From positions 1-39,859 of the forward strand of contig NZ_JADWYX010000083.1 of the NCBI RefSeq assembly GCF_016786355.1: a stretch of DNA of 39,859 bases, given 5' to 3'. This document shows positions 1 through 8,270 of the stretch, in pieces (positions within the stretch are counted from its first letter, which is position 1; the number at the start of each line of letters is the position of its first letter). The notes below the pieces were generated by a model. The model did not search any database. It had not been told where the DNA came from and worked only from the letters and a program-made list of their open reading frames with translations. The DNA is from Frankia sp. AgB1.9 (GTDB taxonomy: Bacteria > Actinomycetota > Actinomycetes > Frankiales > Frankiaceae). The translations under genes were made by a program, and so were the position numbers.

Positions 1-67
<67 letters not shown>

Positions 68-95
68 GACCGAGCGGCCAAAGCCCCGGGGGGCG

Positions 96-1280
96 TCAGG
101 CGCTGCGGGGCATGCCGAGGATGCGTTCGGCGACGAGGTTGCGCTGGATCTGGGAGGTGCCGGCCGCGATCGTGTACTGCAGCGACCAGAGGTAGTCGCG
201 GGCCGCCTCCCGGGCCCGGCCCGGGGCGCCGCCCAGGACCGGCCGGCCGAGCACCCGCAGGGTCAGCTCGGTGATCTCCTGGGCCAGCTCGCTGAACCGC
301 AGCTTCACCGCCGACCCCGTCGGCGCCGGCAGGCCCGTCCGCTCGGCCTCGGCGATGCCCAGCTGGGTGAGGCGCCACAACGCCTCGACACTCGCCTCCA
401 GCCGGCCGACCTGCTTGCGCAGCCCCGAGTCGTCCCACGCCGTCTGCCCGTCGGAGCCGGTCGGCGTCGTGCGCGCGACCTCGACCAGGGCCCGGATCTG
501 GGAGCGCATCGTGATGACGTGCTGGGCGAACGCGGTGCCCCGCTCGAACCGCAGCGTCACGTTCGTGACCCGCCAGCCGTCGTTCTCCGCCCCGACCCGG
601 TTGGTGACCGGGGCGCGGGCTCCGTCGAGGAAGACCTCGCAGAAGTGGCTCTCGCCGTCGATCGTGCGCATCGGGCGGACCTCGACGCCGGGCTGGTGCA
701 TGTCCAGGATCAGCCAGCTGATCCCCCGGTGCTTGCGCGCCTCCGGGTCGGTGCGGACCAGCAGCTCGCAGTAGTCCGCGACGTGCGCCCTCGTCGACCA
801 GATCTTCTGGCCGTGGATGACGTACTCGTCGCCGTCGCGCACGGCCCTGGTCCGCAGCGAGGCCAGGTCCGAGCCCGCGTCGGGTTCGGAGAAGCCCTGG
901 CACCAGACGTCGTCGCCGCGCAGGATCCGCGGCAGGTGGAAGGCCCGCTGTTCGTCGGTTCCCTCGGCGATGAGGGTCGGGCCGGCGTGCATCATCCCGA
1001 CGAAGTTCACGCTGATGTAGGGCGCGCCCGCTCGGGCGTACTCCTCCAGGTACACCAGCTGCTGGCTGACCGCCACGCCCTGGCCGCCGAACGCCTTCGG
1101 CCAGTGCAGGCCCGCGTAGCCGGCATCGAACAGCTTGCGCTGCCAGGCCGTGTCATAGGCCCGCCGCGCCGGCCAGTCCCCGGGCGGCGGGGGCGCGCCG
1201 TGCGCCGGCACCGCCTGCTCCAACCAGGACCGCAGCTGGGCGCGGAACCGCTCGTCGGCCTCGCTGTAGGTGAGGTCCAT
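96..1280 (-). CDS. Acyl-CoA dehydrogenase (FadE-type, long subunit)
   Basis: A 394-residue flavoprotein predicted to oxidise an acyl-CoA to the 2-enoyl-CoA. The acyl-CoA dehydrogenase signature QGFSEPDAGSDL is at about 128-139, followed by GQKIWSTRA at about 157-165, and the protein ends in the usual SQIQRNLVAERILGMPR block. Where medium-chain enzymes carry the catalytic Glu (YEGT), this protein has AAGT (Ala373). The base may instead be Glu246 in the FERG segment, which lines up with the isovaleryl-CoA-dehydrogenase-type position (inference). The ATG at 1280 overlaps the stop of the upstream ligase (TGATG), so the much longer reading frame upstream is not used. It is the last gene of a four-gene operon. 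A second, shorter FadE in the same operon suggests a heteromeric enzyme. Confidence 0.93.
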   Translation of the reverse strand: MDLTYSEADERFRAQLRSWLEQAVPAHGAPPPPGDWPARRAYDTAWQRKLFDAGYAGLHWPKAFGGQGVAVSQQLVYLEEYARAGAPYISVNFVGMMHAGPTLIAEGTDEQRAFHLPRILRGDDVWCQGFSEPDAGSDLASLRTRAVRDGDEYVIHGQKIWSTRAHVADYCELLVRTDPEARKHRGISWLILDMHQPGVEVRPMRTIDGESHFCEVFLDGARAPVTNRVGAENDGWRVTNVTLRFERGTAFAQHVITMRSQIRALVEVARTTPTGSDGQTAWDDSGLRKQVGRLEASVEALWRLTQLGIAEAERTGLPAPTGSAVKLRFSELAQEITELTLRVLGRPVLGGAPGRAREAARDYLWSLQYTIAAGTSQIQRNLVAERILGMPRSA

Positions 1281-2812
1281 CAGGTCTCCTGGTCGGTGAC
1301 AGGTGTGGCGAGCAGGTCCTTGACTGCGGCAAGGTCGACCTTGCCCGAGGGGGTGCGCGGCAGCTCGGCGACGACGCGGATCTCGACCGGCAGCTCGTAG
1401 CCGGCCAGCACCCGGGCCGCGTCGGCCCTCAGCTGGTCGACCACTTCCTTGGCCCCGACCGCGGGCTCGGCCTCGGTCGCGTCCGCGCCGCCGAGGCGCA
1501 GCTCGACGGCCGCGACCGGCACGGCGCCCAGCCGCGGGTCGGGACGGCCCACGACGGCGGCGCCGCGCACCCGGGGATCGCGTTCCAGCACGGCCCGGAC
1601 GTCCTCCGGGCGGATCTTGAAGCCGCCGCGGATGATCGCCTGATCGGCCCGGCCGAGAATCCACAGGAACCCGTCAGCGTCCAGGCGCGCGAGGTCCGTG
1701 GTCCGGACCCAGTCCGCCCCGTCGCCGAACTGGTGGGCCCGGACCTCCAGCAGGCCCTCGCCGTCCGGCGGCAGCGGCGTGAAGTCCTCCGCGTCGACGA
1801 CGCGCAGCTCGACCCCGGCGTGCGCCCGCCCGACGCTGCCCCGCTTGGCCGACCAGTGCGCCTGGTGGTCGGCGAGGTTCCAGCCGGCGACGCCGCCGCC
1901 GAACTCCGTCGCCGCGTAAGAGACCAGCACAGGCACGCCGTACTTCGCCTCGAACGCGTCCGCGTCGTCCGGCGACAGCGGGGCCGTGCCGGAGATCGCC
2001 GAACGGACCGTGGCGAAGACGGCCGGGTCGAGATCGGCCTCCAGCACCATCCGCAGCGCCGTCGGGACGAGGCTGATCGTGCGCGGCTTGTGCCGGCGCA
2101 CCGCGGCGGCCCAGTCGTCGACGGCGAACCGCTCCAGCAGGCACAGCGCGCGGCCGTCGTAGAGGCACTGCAGGATCCGGAACAGCCCGCCCATGTGCAC
2201 GAGCGGCGCGTTGACGATCGCGACGCCGGAGCGCAGCCGGGGCGTGTCATCCCGGCTGGACTCGTAGTGTTTGGCCCCGACCAGGCCGCGGGTGAGCATC
2301 TCGTAGCCGAGCGGGATCCGCTTCGGCGGCCCGGTGGTACCGCTGGTCAGCATCTCGACGGCGACCTCCGGCCGCGCCACGCCGAGGTCGGCGGGCAGCT
2401 CGCCCGCGACGGTGACCGGCGCGCCGAGATCGGTCGTCGTCAGCACGAGGCGCGGGCCGCCGTCGTCGGCGAAGGTGGCGACGTCCTGGGGCGTGCCCGC
2501 GAGAATCGGCAGGCCGAGGCCCGCGAGGTCGGCACGGACCCGGTCGACACCCCGGCTCGGGTTGATCGTCACGACGCAGGCGCCTGCGCGCAGCAGCCCC
2601 ACCAGCAGGCCGACATGGGCGGGCTGGTTGCGCAGCAGGACCCCGACCCGGGTGCCCGGAGCGGGTACGTGGGCGGCGACCGCGTCGGCGGTCGCGGCCA
2701 GCTGGCCCCAGGTGCGCCACTGGCCGTGGAACTCCAGGAACGGCGCGCGGGCGTCGAGGGCCAGCGTGGCGGCGATTCGGGCGGACAGCGCGCTCGGCCC
2801 GGCGGGGTTCAT
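1280..2812 (-). CDS. AMP-dependent acyl-CoA synthetase/ligase (FadD-type)
   Basis: A 510-residue ANL-superfamily ligase that would activate a carboxylic acid to its CoA thioester through an acyl-adenylate. Visible motifs are the P-loop TSGTTGPPK at about 156-164, YAATE (A5-type), the hinge region GRADQAIIRGGFKIRPEDV, and the A10 lysine in PSGKVD at about residue 491. The ATG at 2812 overlaps the upstream crotonase stop by 4 nt. Its own stop overlaps the downstream FadE start, so the genes are translationally coupled. The substrate cannot be read from sequence. The operon context (two FadE and one crotonase) points to a beta-oxidation cycle on a non-standard acid. Confidence 0.93.
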   Translation of the reverse strand: MNPAGPSALSARIAATLALDARAPFLEFHGQWRTWGQLAATADAVAAHVPAPGTRVGVLLRNQPAHVGLLVGLLRAGACVVTINPSRGVDRVRADLAGLGLPILAGTPQDVATFADDGGPRLVLTTTDLGAPVTVAGELPADLGVARPEVAVEMLTSGTTGPPKRIPLGYEMLTRGLVGAKHYESSRDDTPRLRSGVAIVNAPLVHMGGLFRILQCLYDGRALCLLERFAVDDWAAAVRRHKPRTISLVPTALRMVLEADLDPAVFATVRSAISGTAPLSPDDADAFEAKYGVPVLVSYAATEFGGGVAGWNLADHQAHWSAKRGSVGRAHAGVELRVVDAEDFTPLPPDGEGLLEVRAHQFGDGADWVRTTDLARLDADGFLWILGRADQAIIRGGFKIRPEDVRAVLERDPRVRGAAVVGRPDPRLGAVPVAAVELRLGGADATEAEPAVGAKEVVDQLRADAARVLAGYELPVEIRVVAELPRTPSGKVDLAAVKDLLATPVTDQET

Positions 2813-3603
2813 CGCAGCCTCGGCTGACGCTTGGGCAGCGGGTTGGCCTTGACCTCGGCCATGCCGATCGGGTTGCCCAGCCGGGTGTAGATCAATCCCT
2901 GCTCCATGGCCGCGCGGTAGGGCCGGTCCAGCGACTCCCAGATCGCGCGCACGGTCCCCTGGGTGGCCGACGACGGCTTCTCGGCGATGCCCGCCGCGAT
3001 CTCGTGCGCCCTCGCCCACAGCTCCTCGCGGGTGACGACCTCGGAGACGAGCCCGATCCGCAACGCCGTGGCCGCGGTGACCCGCTCGTCGTTGCCCGAC
3101 AGCGCGATCCGCAACGTCTCCCCCAGCCCGATCCTGCGCATCAGCCCGATCGGCTCCAACGCCAGCACCATCCCCCCGCTGACGTGCGAGTCGAAGAACG
3201 TCGCGTCCTGCGAGCAGATCACGATGTCCGACTCGTTGAGGAAGTAGAACGCCCCCGCCGTGCAGATGCCCTGCACCGCGCAGACGACCGGTTTCCAGAC
3301 CTTCTGCCACTTCGGAGAGAGCAGCTCGCCGGGGTCCTCGTGGTTCCAGACGTCGTCCGGCTGGCCGTAGCTCTTCTTCACGTCCAGCCCGGCGCAGAAC
3401 GCCCGGTCACCGGCGGCCCGCAGCACGACGGCGTTGACGGCCGGATCGTCCTTGACCCGCCGCCAGGCGTCGCGGATCTCCTCGCACATCTGGCGGTCGA
3501 ACGCGTTCAACGCCTCGGGCCGGTTCAGCGTCAGCGTCGCCACCCGGTCCGGCGTCACCTCGTACGTGATCGTGCCGTACGGCGGCTTCGTCGTCCCCGT
3601 CAT
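2809..3603 (-). CDS. Enoyl-CoA hydratase/isomerase (crotonase) family protein
   Basis: A 264-residue crotonase-fold protein. The oxyanion-hole segment RAFCAGLDV is at about 68-75 and the second loop (ICTAGAFYFLNESDI) at about 113-126. The two glutamates that catalyse hydration in rat crotonase (Glu144, Glu164) appear to be replaced by Tyr120 and His140 when the loops are aligned by eye. It may therefore not be an ordinary hydratase. Other crotonase reactions (isomerase, hydrolase, C-C cleavage) are open. The start overlaps the upstream FadE stop by 4 nt and the end overlaps the ligase start by 4 nt, so it is a firm operon member. Confidence 0.9.
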   Translation of the reverse strand: MTGTTKPPYGTITYEVTPDRVATLTLNRPEALNAFDRQMCEEIRDAWRRVKDDPAVNAVVLRAAGDRAFCAGLDVKKSYGQPDDVWNHEDPGELLSPKWQKVWKPVVCAVQGICTAGAFYFLNESDIVICSQDATFFDSHVSGGMVLALEPIGLMRRIGLGETLRIALSGNDERVTAATALRIGLVSEVVTREELWARAHEIAAGIAEKPSSATQGTVRAIWESLDRPYRAAMEQGLIYTRLGNPIGMAEVKANPLPKRQPRLR

Positions 3604-4652
3604 CCGTTCACCACCGTCGTCGTCCCGTCAAGGGCCACCCCCGGCTCCGCCGCGAGTGTGTCAGCCAGGGCCAGGGCGTGGTTGTCGGACGTGCCGAAGC
3701 CCTGTTCGAGCAGCCAGGCCCGCTTGAGGTAGTAGTGCGGCAGCATCTCCCAGGTGAAGCCCATCCCGCCCAGCACCTGCACGGCGGCCCGGCCGTTACC
3801 GATCCCCGCCTCGCCCGCCAGGAGCTTCGCGGCGCTCGCGGCGCGCACCGCGTCCCCGGCGCGCGGGTCGTCGATCATGGCGGCGGCCGCGTAGGTCGCG
3901 CTCCGGGCCAGCGCGACCCGGACGTACATGTCGGTGAGCAGGTGCTTGACGGCCTGGAAGGACCCGATCGGCACGCCGAACTGCTTGCGCTGCGCGGCGT
4001 AGCCGGCGGCCACGTCGAGCGCGCCCTGGGCGGTGCCGACCAGCAGCGCGGCCGACAGCGCGGTGCCGAGCAGCGCCAGGCGGGCCGCCTCCTCGGCCCC
4101 GCCGACCACCGTGCCGGACGGCAGGCTCTCGAACACCGCCGTCGGCGTCAGCGGGTCGAACGGCTCCCCCGCGACGGAGACCGGCAGGTCGGCCGTCGCT
4201 AGCCGCTCGACCCGGTCGGGATACAGCACGATCAGCACGTCGCTCTCGGGCGCGTGCTCGACGGCGACCGCGCCGGCGGGACGGCCGGGCTCGACCCGGA
4301 CCCCGGCCACCCGAACCTCGCCCGCCTCGACGCCGGGAACAAGCGGCGCGGCGAGGGTCGACCAGAGCACCGGCCCGAGGCACAAGCTGCGCCCGAGCTC
4401 CTCGAAGGCGATGGCCACCTCCGCGGCGCCACCGGGCGCGACACCGTCGACCTCATCCGGGACGAGCATGCCGAGCACGCCGATCCCCGCGAGCTCCGAC
4501 CAGGCCGCGGGAGCCGCAGGCCCACCCTGTGCTGTCTCGGGCCAGGTGCGGGCCTCCCGGGACGCGACCGCCGCCACGTCGAAATGGCCCTTGCAGAACG
4601 ACACGACGGTGTCGCGTAGGGCGAGCTGTTCGTCACTGAGACGGAAGTCCAT
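3600..4652 (-). CDS. Acyl-CoA dehydrogenase (FadE-type, short subunit)
   Basis: A 350-residue acyl-CoA dehydrogenase family protein, first gene of the minus-strand operon. The N-terminal helical domain (FRLSDEQLALRDTV), a reduced middle domain and the C-terminal domain (GYAAQRKQFGVPIGSFQAVKH at about 208-228; VQVLGGMGFTWEMLPHYYLKRAW) are all visible. It is shorter than the usual 380-400 residues, as seen in the partner subunits of actinobacterial alpha2beta2 FadE heterotetramers. Pairing with the second FadE of the operon is inferred. A GAGGGAAG ribosome site lies about 9 nt before the ATG. A perfect 18-bp palindrome (4701-4718) sits 49 bp upstream and is the likely control site. Confidence 0.9.
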   Translation of the reverse strand: MDFRLSDEQLALRDTVVSFCKGHFDVAAVASREARTWPETAQGGPAAPAAWSELAGIGVLGMLVPDEVDGVAPGGAAEVAIAFEELGRSLCLGPVLWSTLAAPLVPGVEAGEVRVAGVRVEPGRPAGAVAVEHAPESDVLIVLYPDRVERLATADLPVSVAGEPFDPLTPTAVFESLPSGTVVGGAEEAARLALLGTALSAALLVGTAQGALDVAAGYAAQRKQFGVPIGSFQAVKHLLTDMYVRVALARSATYAAAAMIDDPRAGDAVRAASAAKLLAGEAGIGNGRAAVQVLGGMGFTWEMLPHYYLKRAWLLEQGFGTSDNHALALADTLAAEPGVALDGTTTVVNG

Positions 4653-4700
4653 GCGTTGACGCTTCCCTCTGACTCGCTCCGGCCGGCGCTTTGGATCTTC

Positions 4701-4718
4701 TAAATATCCGGATATTTA
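4701..4718. promoter_or_regulatory. AT-rich 18-bp palindrome, operator site A
   Basis: TAAATATCCGGATATTTA is a perfect 18-bp palindrome, 49 bp upstream of the FadE operon start. It is the best symmetric member, together with site F, of a ten-member motif family found only in the lipid-gene half of this window. Role as a repressor or activator site is inferred. Confidence 0.7.
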
Positions 4719-4819
4719 ACCTACGGTGCCGGGCGGTCACCGGGCAACGAACGCGGGGCCGCCGACCGCGGTGACGCCCCCCACTGGGGCGCAGGGCCGG
4801 TCGCACCCTGCCTCGCGTA

Positions 4820-4837
4820 GAAATATATAGATATTTC
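4820..4837. promoter_or_regulatory. AT-rich 18-bp palindrome, operator site B
   Basis: GAAATATATAGATATTTC has perfect 7-bp arms and an imperfect centre. It lies 8 bp before the ATG at 4845 of the divergent crotonase gene, so each arm of this divergent promoter region has its own copy. Its position would overlap the core promoter. Confidence 0.65.
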
Positions 4838-4844
4838 GCCTAGG

Positions 4845-5807
4845 ATGACGCCGACCGAGGCTCAGAGGGAGAGGACGGCCGCGTTGACCGACGGACGCGT
4901 ACTGCTGGAGCGGAATCCCGAGGCCGGGGTCGCCCGCATCACCCTCAACTGCCCCGAGCGGCGCAACTCCTACGACGCCGCGATGCGCGGCCAGCTCGCC
5001 GCCCTCCTCGACGACGCTGCCGGCGACGACGACGTCAAGGTCGTCCTGCTGCGCGGCGCCGGCGGCTACTTCTCGGCGGGCGCGGACATGCGCAACGCCT
5101 ACGCCTGGTACGGCGAGGCACCGGCCAGGAACGAGGCGGGCACCTCGACGAACGGCGCCGCGACCAGCAACGGTGGGGCGAGCAACGGTGCCAGGCAGCG
5201 GCGGCCCAGCCAGCGCCGCCGCCTCACCGTCGACCGGCGGTCCTTCGGCTTCTACCACGAGTTCCTGGGGTTCCCGAAGGCCACCGTCGCCGAGGTCCGC
5301 GGGCTCGCGCTCGGCGGCGGCTTCGAGCTGGCGCTCATGGCCGACATCGCCGTCGTCGGCCGCGACGCGAAGCTCGGCATGCCCGCGACCCGCTTCCTCG
5401 GGCCCGCCCTCGGCTCGCTGCACATGTTCTTCCACCGGCTCGGCCCGGTCCTGGCTCGCCGACTGCTCCTGACCGGCGACACCCTCCCCGGCGCCGACCT
5501 GGCGCACCTCGGGATCTTCACCGAGGTCGTCGACGACGCCGACGTCGCCAGGCGGGCCGAGTGGTGGGCCAGGAAGGTCTCCCGCATGCCCGCCGACGGC
5601 CTCGTCATGGCGAAGGAGGCGTTCCGTCTCGTCGAGCAGCTGCAGGCCTACCAGGGCGAGGAGGTGCTGAGCTACCTCTTCCACGCCTACGGAACCAACC
5701 TCAGCTTCGAGCAGGGCGAGTTCAACTTCGTCAGGACCCGCGCCCAGCACGGCGTCAAGCGTGCCTTCGAGCTGCGGGACGAGCACTTCGAGGTTCCGGA
5801 GCCGTGA
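4845..5807 (+). CDS. Enoyl-CoA hydratase/isomerase family protein with low-complexity insert
   Basis: A 320-residue crotonase-fold protein. The oxyanion-hole segment GYFSAGADM is at about 74-82 and GLALGGGFELALMADI at about 153-168. Glu161 matches the first catalytic Glu of crotonase, while the second position is Ala181 (GMPATRFLG), so a one-Glu reaction such as isomerisation is possible. Residues about 91-128 form an unusual insert rich in Asn, Gly, Ser and Thr that ends in an Arg-rich patch (RQRRPSQRRR). The ATG at 4845 has no convincing ribosome site. A TTG at 4884 preceded by AGGGAGAGG gives a 307-residue protein and is a good alternative start. The gene is divergent from the FadE operon and its 3' end overlaps the convergent thioesterase gene. 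Confidence 0.9.
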   Translation: MTPTEAQRERTAALTDGRVLLERNPEAGVARITLNCPERRNSYDAAMRGQLAALLDDAAGDDDVKVVLLRGAGGYFSAGADMRNAYAWYGEAPARNEAGTSTNGAATSNGGASNGARQRRPSQRRRLTVDRRSFGFYHEFLGFPKATVAEVRGLALGGGFELALMADIAVVGRDAKLGMPATRFLGPALGSLHMFFHRLGPVLARRLLLTGDTLPGADLAHLGIFTEVVDDADVARRAEWWARKVSRMPADGLVMAKEAFRLVEQLQAYQGEEVLSYLFHAYGTNLSFEQGEFNFVRTRAQHGVKRAFELRDEHFEVPEP

Positions 5808-6708
5808 CAGGTGCGTCCGGCGGCCGGCGCGCCGGGGGGCTGTGCCACAGGGCAGCCGTCTGGCTGCCCACACCCGCGAGCGAGCCGTCCGGAGCCCAGA
5901 GCCGCACCGAGCCGTGGCCGTAGCCGCCGGCCGCCTGCTCGGGGGTGCCGTCGACGAGGACCCAGTCGCTGTCGGGCGCCGCGCCGACCCGGATCGTGTT
6001 GTCCAGGCTCGACCCGGAACCACGGTCCCCGAGCGCGGCCATGACCATGGTCGGCACGGAGTCGGCCACCAGGGAGAGCAGGACGGGCCGGGTCGCCGGC
6101 CGGCCGGCGAAGCGGATCCAGAAACGCAGCCGAGGCCCGGCGTCGATCTCGCGCATCTCCACCAGGCCGAAGAATCCCGGCGACACGTCCGCCGGGAACG
6201 GCAGCCGGACCGGCGGGCAGGCCTCGGGCGGCGGCACGACGGGCATCGTCGCGACCACCCCGTCCGCGACGGTGGAGCTGGCCTCGCCGGACGCGCCCAG
6301 CCCGGCGAGCACGACCCGACCGTCGACGAGGCCGGTGACCCGGACCTGCGACGTGCGCCGGCCGGCGGCCAGCACCTCGGCGACGAGGTCGAGGCGCTCG
6401 CCGCGGGTCGGTGAGCCCACGAACTGCGCGGTCGCCCACCGCAGCGGCCGCTCGGTCGCCGTCTCGATGAGCGCGCCGACCAGGGAGAGCCCGGCGCCGC
6501 CGTACATCCGCCGCAGCTGGGTGAGATGACGCTCGGCCATCACGACGCTCGCACGGGTCGAGACGACCCCGTCGGCGTCGGCGCCGGCGTCGACCACGTC
6601 GAGGCCAAGCCACTGCAGGTCCGCGCGACGCCCCGCCTCCGCGCCCGCCGCCGGATCGGCTTCCTCGTCACCCACGGCGGGCTGCGCCGCTGTCGTCATG
6701 TCGGCCAT
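5755..6708 (-). CDS. Acyl-CoA thioesterase family protein (double hotdog, TesB-like)
   Basis: A 317-residue protein that would hydrolyse acyl-CoA to free acid and CoA. The N-terminal hotdog repeat has ATAQFVGSPTRGERLDLVAEV and TSQVRVTGLVDGRVV. The C-terminal repeat has SLDNTIRV, where Asp matches the catalytic Asp of TesB, and GVGSQTAALW, where Gln matches the active-site Gln. The last 18 codons (Pro/Arg/Ala-rich) run antisense over the 3' end of the crotonase gene. It sits 20 bp downstream of operator site C, so it is likely co-regulated with the beta-oxidation genes. Confidence 0.8.
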   Translation of the reverse strand: MADMTTAAQPAVGDEEADPAAGAEAGRRADLQWLGLDVVDAGADADGVVSTRASVVMAERHLTQLRRMYGGAGLSLVGALIETATERPLRWATAQFVGSPTRGERLDLVAEVLAAGRRTSQVRVTGLVDGRVVLAGLGASGEASSTVADGVVATMPVVPPPEACPPVRLPFPADVSPGFFGLVEMREIDAGPRLRFWIRFAGRPATRPVLLSLVADSVPTMVMAALGDRGSGSSLDNTIRVGAAPDSDWVLVDGTPEQAAGGYGHGSVRLWAPDGSLAGVGSQTAALWHSPPARRPPDAPVTAPEPRSARPAARRHA

Positions 6709-6727
6709 GAACTCGACCCTACATTTA

Positions 6728-6745
6728 GTAATATCTAGATCTTTT
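6728..6745. promoter_or_regulatory. AT-rich palindromic motif, operator site C
   Basis: GTAATATCTAGATCTTTT carries the conserved core ATCTAGAT. It is centred 28 bp upstream of the thioesterase start on the minus strand. It belongs to the ten-member motif family. The outer arms are less symmetric than in sites A and F. Confidence 0.6.
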
Positions 6746-6774
6746 GACGACCGGGACCGGGCGGTCGACCGGGC

Positions 6775-8226
6775 TCACCCGAAGGGCAGCACGACGGTGC
6801 GGGTCTCCAAGTAGGCCTCTACGCCCTCGGGGCCCATCTCCCGGCCGATCCCGGACTGCTTGAAGCCGCCGAACGGGCTGCGCGGCTCGACGACCGCGAC
6901 CGAGTTGACCGCGCAGGTGCCGGTGCGGATCCGGCTGGCCACCGCGACGCCGCGGTCGGTGTCCGCGGTCCAGACCGAGCCCGACAGCCCGTAGTCGGAG
7001 TCGTTGGCGATGGCCACGGCCTCGTCGGTGTCCCGGTACCGGATCACGGTCACCACCGGGCCGAAGATCTCCTCCCGGGCGATCCGGCTGGTGTTCTCGA
7101 CGTCGGCGAACAGCGTGGGCTCGACGTAGAAGCCCGCGTCGAGGCCGGCGGGGCGTCCGCCGCCGACGAGCAGCCGGGCGCCGCTCGCCACGCCGTCGGC
7201 GAGGTAGCCCTCGACGCGGTCACGCTGGCGCCCCGAGACCAGCGGGCCGACGTCCGTGGCGGGATCGCGGGGGTCGCCGACGACCAGGCCACGCACGTGG
7301 TCGGCCAGGGCGTCGACGATCTCGTCGTAGCGCGCGGCGGGCGCCAGGATGCGGCTCTGTGCCGCGCAGACCTGGCCGTTGTTCTGCAACCCGGAGTCCA
7401 GCAGCTGCGGGACGACGGTGGCGAGGTCGGCGTCGTCGAGGATGATCCCGGCCGACTTGCCGCCGAGCTCCAGCGTGCAGCGGCGCACGAGCTGGCCGCA
7501 GGTGGCACCGATCGTCCGGCCCGCCGCGCTGCTGCCGGTGAACGACACCTTGTCGACGCCGGGGTGGGCGACCAGGTAGCGGCCGAGGTCGGCACCGCCG
7601 GGGAGGATGCTCACCGCGCCGGCGGGCAGGCCCGCGTCGAGGAGAACCTCGGCGAGCAGGAAGGAGCTCACCGGCGCCTCGGGAGGCGGCTTCAGGATGA
7701 TCGGGGTGCCGGCGGCGAGCGCGGCGCCGAGCTTCATGCAGGCGAGGAAGATCGGGACGTTCCACGGCACGATGCCGACGGCGACGCCGACCGGGACCTT
7801 CTGGATCAGGCACGGCCCGACCAGGCCGGCGCGTCGCTCCTCGAAGGGGAACCGTTCGGCCAGCTCGGCGTAGCCGTCGAGGACCATCGCGGGCGCGATC
7901 GCCTGGCCGAACAGCGAGAACTTCGCCGGCGAGCCCATCTCGTCGGTGATCAGCCCGGCCAGCTCCTCGGCGCGGGCCTGCAGGCCGGCGGACACCCGGC
8001 GGATCACCTCCGCGCGGTCCTTGCCGGTCGTCGCCGCCCAGTCGCCACCGTCCAGGGCCGCCCGCGCCGCGCCGATCGCCGCGTCGGCGTCGGCCTCGAC
8101 GGCCAGCGGGACGGTTGCCACCTGGCGCTGGTCGTGCGGCGAACGGACCTCGATGCGCTCGGCCGAGGCCGGGTCGCGCCACCTGCCGCCGACGAGCAGT
8201 TGGTCGCGTTCGATCACTGTGGTCAC
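6775..8226 (-). CDS. Aldehyde dehydrogenase family protein
   Basis: A 483-residue NAD(P)-dependent aldehyde dehydrogenase that oxidises an aldehyde to the acid. Visible residues are PWN (Asn156, oxyanion), the cofactor segment FTGSSAAGRTIG at about 229-240, the general-base Glu253 in LELGGKS, the nucleophile Cys287 in NNGQVCAA, and EEIFGPVV. The GTG start is preceded by GGAGGCG at about 6 nt. It lies 44 bp downstream of the DapB-like gene on the same strand and probably shares its transcript. The aldehyde substrate is unknown. A second aldehyde dehydrogenase of similar length is at 16731-18191. Confidence 0.94.
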   Translation of the reverse strand: MTTVIERDQLLVGGRWRDPASAERIEVRSPHDQRQVATVPLAVEADADAAIGAARAALDGGDWAATTGKDRAEVIRRVSAGLQARAEELAGLITDEMGSPAKFSLFGQAIAPAMVLDGYAELAERFPFEERRAGLVGPCLIQKVPVGVAVGIVPWNVPIFLACMKLGAALAAGTPIILKPPPEAPVSSFLLAEVLLDAGLPAGAVSILPGGADLGRYLVAHPGVDKVSFTGSSAAGRTIGATCGQLVRRCTLELGGKSAGIILDDADLATVVPQLLDSGLQNNGQVCAAQSRILAPAARYDEIVDALADHVRGLVVGDPRDPATDVGPLVSGRQRDRVEGYLADGVASGARLLVGGGRPAGLDAGFYVEPTLFADVENTSRIAREEIFGPVVTVIRYRDTDEAVAIANDSDYGLSGSVWTADTDRGVAVASRIRTGTCAVNSVAVVEPRSPFGGFKQSGIGREMGPEGVEAYLETRTVVLPFG

Positions 8227-8270
8227 GCCATCGCCTCCGGGAGGAGCTCGGGACTACCAGAAGTTCGGGA

